DNA of 9,217 bases. Source: an uncultured Clostridia bacterium (GTDB taxonomy: Bacteria > Bacillota > Clostridia > Oscillospirales > Ruminococcaceae). The notes below the pieces were generated by a model. The model worked only from the letters and a program-made list of their open reading frames with translations. It had not been told where the DNA came from and did not search any database. This document shows positions 6,523 through 9,217 of the stretch, one piece after another (positions within the stretch are counted from its first letter, which is position 1; the number at the start of each line of letters is the position of its first letter). The translations under genes and the position numbers were made by a program. The stretch is from NCBI GenBank assembly GCA_937893735.1, contig CALBGD010000229.1, positions 1-9,217 on the forward strand, written 5' to 3'.

Positions 6523-6675
6523 ATGCAGCGATTATTCCGATTCTGCTTTTTTGAGAAGAAATATGTGTTTTTGTCCACTGACAAACCGTGGAATATGTGC
6601 TACAATATACTCAACAGGGATTCAGGCGCGGCGCCGTATGATCTGACTTACAGGCTTCTTTTCCCGCTGTGCTGA
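6523..6675 (+). CDS. Possible 50-residue ORF upstream of the GH3 gene
   Basis: The ORF starts MQRLFRFCFFEKKYVF and ends RLLFPLC; I recognise no family. Upstream is a clear GGAGG (6507-6511), 11 bases from this ATG, a little far. The same site stands 6 bases from a GTG at 6518 in another frame (42 codons, ending near 6646). Codon choice is not convincing, and the ORF overlaps the strong promoter at 6578-6606. It could be a short leader peptide or chance. Confidence 0.22.
   Translation: MQRLFRFCFFEKKYVFLSTDKPWNMCYNILNRDSGAAPYDLTYRLLFPLC
6578..6606 (+). promoter_or_regulatory. Sigma-A promoter for the GH3-GH127 operon
   Basis: CTGACA (6578-6583) is followed after 17 bases by TACAAT (6601-6606). 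A TG at 6598-6599 gives the extended -10 form TGCTACAAT. Each hexamer differs from consensus at one position. Transcription should start near 6613, leaving a leader of about 120 bases before the GH3 ATG. Confidence 0.75.
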
Positions 6676-6724
6676 TACCTCTTTCCATGGAATCACAATC
6701 TGCCATTATATCCACTTGACATCC

Positions 6725-6729
6725 GGAGG
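6725..6729 (+). promoter_or_regulatory. Ribosome binding site of the GH3 gene
   Basis: GGAGG, 5 bases before the ATG at 6735. It fixes the start of the GH3 reading frame. Confidence 0.8.
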
Positions 6730-6734
6730 TCATT

Positions 6735-7586
6735 ATGAATGAATGGAACAATACCGCGCTTTCCCCGCAGGAACGCGCCGAGGCTCTTGCGGATTCCCTC
6801 TCTGTGAGGGAACAGGCGGAGCAGCTCAAATATGACGCCCCCGCCATACCAAAGGCAGGTCTGCCGGCGTACAACTGGTGGAACGAGGGGCTCCACGGGG
6901 TCGCACGCGCCGGAACCGCAACGATGTTTCCGCAGGCGATAGGGCTTGCGGCAATGTTCGACCGGGAGCGGCTCCGCCGCTGCGGGGAGATAACCGCAGA
7001 CGAGGCCCGGGCGAAGTACAATGCGGCTTCCTCCCACGGAGACCACGACATCTACAAGGGGCTCACGCTGTGGGCGCCGAACGTGAACATATTCCGCGAC
7101 CCGCGCTGGGGCAGGGGACACGAGACCTACGGCGAGGATCCATACCTCACCTCCGAGCTTGGCAAGGAGTACGTCCGCGGGCTTCAGGGCGAGGGGAAGT
7201 ACCTGAAAACCGCCGCCTGCGCGAAGCATTTCGCAGTGCACAGCGGTCCGGAGGCCGAGCGTCACTCCTTTGACGCAAAGGTCAGCCCGAAGGATCTGGA
7301 GGAGACTTACCTCCCGGCATTCCGCGCGCTGGTGGAGGAAGCCCGCGTTGAAAGCGTGATGGGAGCCTACAACCTCGTGAATGGAGAGCCTGCCTGCGCA
7401 AGCCCTTTTCTCATGGGGAAGCTCCGGGAGTGGGGCTTTGACGGCTATTTCACCTCGGACTGCTGGGCTATCCGGGATTTCCACACGACCCACCGCCACC
7501 GCCCCGGAATCCGCAGCAATGGCGCTGAAAGCCGGCTGCGACATGAACTGCGGAAACACATACCTCCACATTCTGGCGGCTCTTGA
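6735..7586 (+). CDS. GH3 N-terminal fragment: catalytic barrel with nucleophile
   Basis: As written, translation from the ATG at 6735 gives 283 residues; about the first 253 are authentic GH3 and the rest is out of frame. There is no signal peptide, so the enzyme would act in the cytoplasm on imported oligosaccharides. Visible motifs are YNWWNEGLHGVARAG (46-60), as in the beta-xylosidase-like branch, FPQAIGLAAMFD (65-76), WAPNVNIFRDPRWGRGHET (113-131), the substrate-binding Lys-His pair in AKHF (164-165), VMGAYNLVNGEP (208-219) and the nucleophile Asp242 in TSDCWAI. This fragment lacks the end of the barrel and the whole second domain, so alone it is unlikely to be an active glycosidase. Confidence 0.75.
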   Translation: MNEWNNTALSPQERAEALADSLSVREQAEQLKYDAPAIPKAGLPAYNWWNEGLHGVARAGTATMFPQAIGLAAMFDRERLRRCGEITADEARAKYNAASSHGDHDIYKGLTLWAPNVNIFRDPRWGRGHETYGEDPYLTSELGKEYVRGLQGEGKYLKTAACAKHFAVHSGPEAERHSFDAKVSPKDLEETYLPAFRALVEEARVESVMGAYNLVNGEPACASPFLMGKLREWGFDGYFTSDCWAIRDFHTTHRHRPGIRSNGAESRLRHELRKHIPPHSGGS

Positions 7587-8772
7587 AAAGGGGCTGATAA
7601 CCGAGGAGGATATCCGCCGCGCCTGCGTCAATGTGCTCCGCACAAGGATAAGGCTTGGTCAGCTCGACCGGACGGAATATGACGATATTCCCATAACCCG
7701 CGTTTCCACCGAGGAAAACAAGGCTGTATCGCTGGAGTGCGCGCTGCGCTCTGCGATTTTGCTCGAGAATGACGGGATACTCCCGCTTTCGGACAAGACC
7801 GGCACTATCGCGGTCATAGGGCCGAACGCGGACAGCCGCGAGGCTCTCACGGGGAACTACAACGGAACCGCAGACGAGTACGTTACGTTCCTTGAGGGAA
7901 TACGCGGGCGCTTCGGCGGACGTGTACTATATTCTCAGGGCTGCCATCTCTACAAGGACAGATGTCAAGGGCTCGCGCAGCCCGGCGACCTGTATTCCGA
8001 GGCACTCGCCGTGGCGGAGGCCGCCGATGTGGTCATCGCCTGCGTGGGGCTTGACGCGACCCTGGAGGGCGAAGAGGGCGACACCGGAAACGAGTTCAGC
8101 TCCGGTGACAAGCCAGACCTCCGCCTGCCGGAAAGCCAGCGCATTCTTCTGGAGAAGCTCTCAGCCCTCGGGAAGCCGCTTGTGATAGTGCTTGCGGCGG
8201 GAAGCTCCGTCAATGTTGAGGTAAAGTGCAGTGCGCTTCTGGATATGTGGTACCCGGGTCAGCTTGGCGGCAGGGCGCTTGCGAAGCTGATTTTCGGGGA
8301 CGTTTCCCCGAGCGGAAAGCTTCCGGTCACATTCTACAAGAGCGCCGACCTGCTTCCGGATATCCGGGATTACAGCATGAAGGGCAGGACCTACCGCTAC
8401 TGCACTCCGGAAAACGTGCTCTATCCCTTTGGCAGAGGGCTGAGCTACGCGGAATTCAGCTTCACTCAGGCTGACGCTACCGCTGAAATGGCGGCGGTCA
8501 CGATAGCGAATCTCAGCGATATCCCCGCCGAGGACGTTATTCAGGTCTATGTGCGCGGCTTCTCGGAGGAGGACGTGCCGAACGGCTCGCTGTGCGGCTT
8601 CGCCCGGGTGAGCCTCCGGCCGCACGAGGAAAAGCGCGTGGAAATTCCGCTGCCGCGCTCCGCGTTTGAGACCGTCCTCGCGGACGGCACGCGAAAGATA
8701 TGCGGCACCAAATTCGAAATAAGAATATCTGACGGCGCAGGCGCTGAGCTTCGCCGGGAAATTACAATCTGA
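7495..8772 (+). CDS. GH3 C-terminal fragment: alpha/beta sandwich and FN3-like domain
   Basis: This frame continues the GH3 protein after the break: APESAAMALKAGCDMNCGNT (from 7501), then the GH3 C-terminal domain with ENDGILPL, VIGPNAD, a GLDATLEGEEGD motif (about 8050-8082) that probably carries the acid/base Glu, LPESQ, and YPGQLGGRALAKLIFGD. The FN3-like cap follows, with LYPFGRGLSYAEF and ending at 8772. The frame can be traced back to an ATG at 7381, but bases 7381-7494 in this frame are out-of-frame GH3 sequence. The ATG at 7519 is a possible internal restart, with no good ribosome binding site. Without the nucleophile domain this piece should be inactive. The next gene begins 14 bases later. 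Confidence 0.75.
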   Translation, partial: ATAPESAAMALKAGCDMNCGNTYLHILAALEKGLITEEDIRRACVNVLRTRIRLGQLDRTEYDDIPITRVSTEENKAVSLECALRSAILLENDGILPLSDKTGTIAVIGPNADSREALTGNYNGTADEYVTFLEGIRGRFGGRVLYSQGCHLYKDRCQGLAQPGDLYSEALAVAEAADVVIACVGLDATLEGEEGDTGNEFSSGDKPDLRLPESQRILLEKLSALGKPLVIVLAAGSSVNVEVKCSALLDMWYPGQLGGRALAKLIFGDVSPSGKLPVTFYKSADLLPDIRDYSMKGRTYRYCTPENVLYPFGRGLSYAEFSFTQADATAEMAAVTIANLSDIPAEDVIQVYVRGFSEEDVPNGSLCGFARVSLRPHEEKRVEIPLPRSAFETVLADGTRKICGTKFEIRISDGAGAELRREITI

Positions 8773-8773
8773 C

Positions 8774-8778
8774 AGGAG
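8774..8778 (+). promoter_or_regulatory. Ribosome binding site of the GH127 gene
   Basis: AGGAG lies 8 bases before the ATG at 8787, in the 14-base gap after the GH3 stop. It lets GH127 be translated even though the GH3 frame is broken. Confidence 0.8.
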
Positions 8779-8786
8779 AAATTACT

Positions 8787-9217
8787 ATGTTTAAACCCGC
8801 TGAAATCGGCTCTGTAAAAATACTCCCCGGCGTATTCCGTGAGAGAATGGACGTAAACCGCAGCTACCTGATGGAGCTCGACAGCTCCTGCCTGCTCCAG
8901 AATTTCTGCCTTGAGGCGGGAATTATCCTCCCGGGGCTTCAGGTGGTGGATAACCCCGAGACCGCTAACCTCCACTGGGGCTGGGAAGCTCCGACCTGCC
9001 AGCTCCGCGGGCACTTCCTCGGGCATTGGCTGAGCGCGGCTGCGAAGCTCATTGCGGCTGAAAACGACGCTGAGCTCAAGGTGAAGCTCGACAAGATAAT
9101 CAGCGAGCTCGCACGCTGTCAGGAGCTCAACGGCGGCGAGTGGGTAGGCTCTATCCCGGAGAAGTACTTCACAAGGCTTATAAAGAACCAGTATATCTGG
9201 TCGCCGCAGTACGTTAT
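8787..9217 (+). CDS. GH127 beta-L-arabinofuranosidase-type protein (3' end missing)
   Basis: The first 143 codons of a gene cut by the right edge; the frame stays open to base 9217. The sequence fits the N-terminal part of the GH127 (former DUF1680) family, which removes terminal beta-L-arabinofuranose from glycans. Motifs seen are GWEAPTCQLRGHFLGHWLS (65-83), the hallmark of the family's helical barrel, then CQELNGGEWVGSIPEKYF (111-128) and WSPQYV (138-143), which sit around the sugar site in known members. The catalytic Cys/Glu zinc centre of GH127 lies further downstream and cannot be checked here. There is no signal peptide, so a cytoplasmic enzyme is expected. It is almost certainly co-transcribed with the GH3 gene and would act on arabinose-bearing oligosaccharides taken up by the cell. 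Related families with the same fold (such as GH146) cannot be excluded. Confidence 0.87.
   Translation, partial: MFKPAEIGSVKILPGVFRERMDVNRSYLMELDSSCLLQNFCLEAGIILPGLQVVDNPETANLHWGWEAPTCQLRGHFLGHWLSAAAKLIAAENDAELKVKLDKIISELARCQELNGGEWVGSIPEKYFTRLIKNQYIWSPQYV

Larger units (their letters stand above)
6308..6734. other. AT-rich divergent control region
   Basis: This gap separates the minus-strand signalling operon from the plus-strand hemicellulase operon. It holds the minus promoter (6405-6377), a second TTGACA on the plus strand (6421-6426) facing away from it, and a strong plus promoter (6578-6606). GTTATGTCAA (6396-6405) and TTGACATATAAC (6421-6432) form an imperfect inverted repeat that includes both -35 boxes. 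A second inverted repeat, GCGAAAATT/AATTTTTTGC with one bulge, spans 6463-6483. The core from about 6350 to 6500 is far richer in A+T than the flanking genes. A 10-bp palindrome, TTCCATGGAA (6683-6692), lies in the GH3 leader. A possible small ORF is listed separately. Confidence 0.7.
6735..8772 (+). pseudogene. GH3 glycoside hydrolase gene, frameshifted
   Basis: Two overlapping reading frames together encode one GH3 protein of about 680 residues, a normal length for cytoplasmic GH3 enzymes of this type. The first frame carries the GH3 sequence through SDCWAIRDFHTTH (codons to 7493), then turns to nonsense (RHRPGIRSNG...) and stops at 7586. The second frame (+1) picks up the family sequence at ATAPESAAMALKAGCD from about 7495. 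The break lies in the CACCGCCACCGCC tract at 7491-7503. Compared with the connection I remember for relatives (about xVT between TTH and xTAPES), roughly three residues are missing, which suggests a net loss of about 8 bases rather than a single-base slip; this is from memory. It may be a real inactivating mutation or a sequence error. I see no classical slippery site. The substrate is likely a beta-xyloside or beta-glucoside. Confidence 0.82.

Noticed and set aside
7486..7510. Programmed ribosomal frameshift in the GH3 gene
   Set aside because: No classical slippery heptamer or following structure is evident, family members are normally unshifted, and the joined product seems a few residues short. 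A +1 slip at the CCC codon (7503-7505) cannot be fully excluded.
6693..8625. Long minus-strand ORFs opposite the GH3 gene (up to 316 codons)
   Set aside because: They are antisense to clear GH3 sequence, have low-complexity Arg/Ser/Ala-rich products and lack recognised domains.

Overview
The window looks like a chromosomal segment from a gut or rumen Firmicute of the Ruminococcus/Oscillospiraceae type. This is inferred from protein style: a LacI-type sensor fused to GGDEF, a GGDEF-REC-HD-GYP regulator, a beta-helix lipoprotein with a Pro/Asp-rich repeat linker, and cytoplasmic GH3 and GH127 hemicellulases behind strong AGGAG-type ribosome binding sites. The coding DNA is moderately GC-rich, with one sharply AT-rich intergenic region near 6350-6500. 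I see no rRNA, tRNA, CRISPR, insertion sequence or phage gene.

Layout. (1) 1-1677, plus: the 3' part of a sugar-sensor/diguanylate cyclase, cut by the left edge and closed by a hairpin terminator (1688-1715). (2) 1849-3705, plus: a lipoprotein with five tandem 15-residue repeats and a large beta-helix domain. (3) 3735-3764: a terminator usable in both directions, between convergent units. (4) 6069-3777, minus: an operon for a GGDEF-REC-HD-GYP protein and a free-standing Hpt phosphotransfer protein, preceded by a doubtful small ORF (6307-6056) and a perfect-consensus sigma-A promoter (6405-6377). (5) 6308-6734: an AT-rich divergent control region with a second clear promoter (6578-6606, plus) and a possible 50-residue ORF. 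(6) 6735-9217, plus: a GH3 gene that is frameshifted as given, followed after 14 bases by a GH127 gene cut by the right edge.

How the genes may work together (inference). Two separate c-di-GMP proteins flank a cell-surface lipoprotein and lie beside a hemicellulose operon. The left protein probably binds a small ligand, perhaps a sugar, and makes c-di-GMP. The minus-strand protein carries both synthesis (GGDEF with an intact inhibitory site) and breakdown (HD-GYP) domains around a receiver, with an Hpt protein as likely phosphoryl partner, but no kinase is visible. The lipoprotein may be a surface adhesin or glycan-binding protein. GH3 and GH127 would release xylose or glucose and beta-L-arabinofuranose from imported oligosaccharides. 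The points most worth a second look are the GH3 frameshift, the kinase-less phosphorelay/c-di-GMP operon, the repeats apparently inserted inside a small beta domain, and the two unannotated small ORFs.
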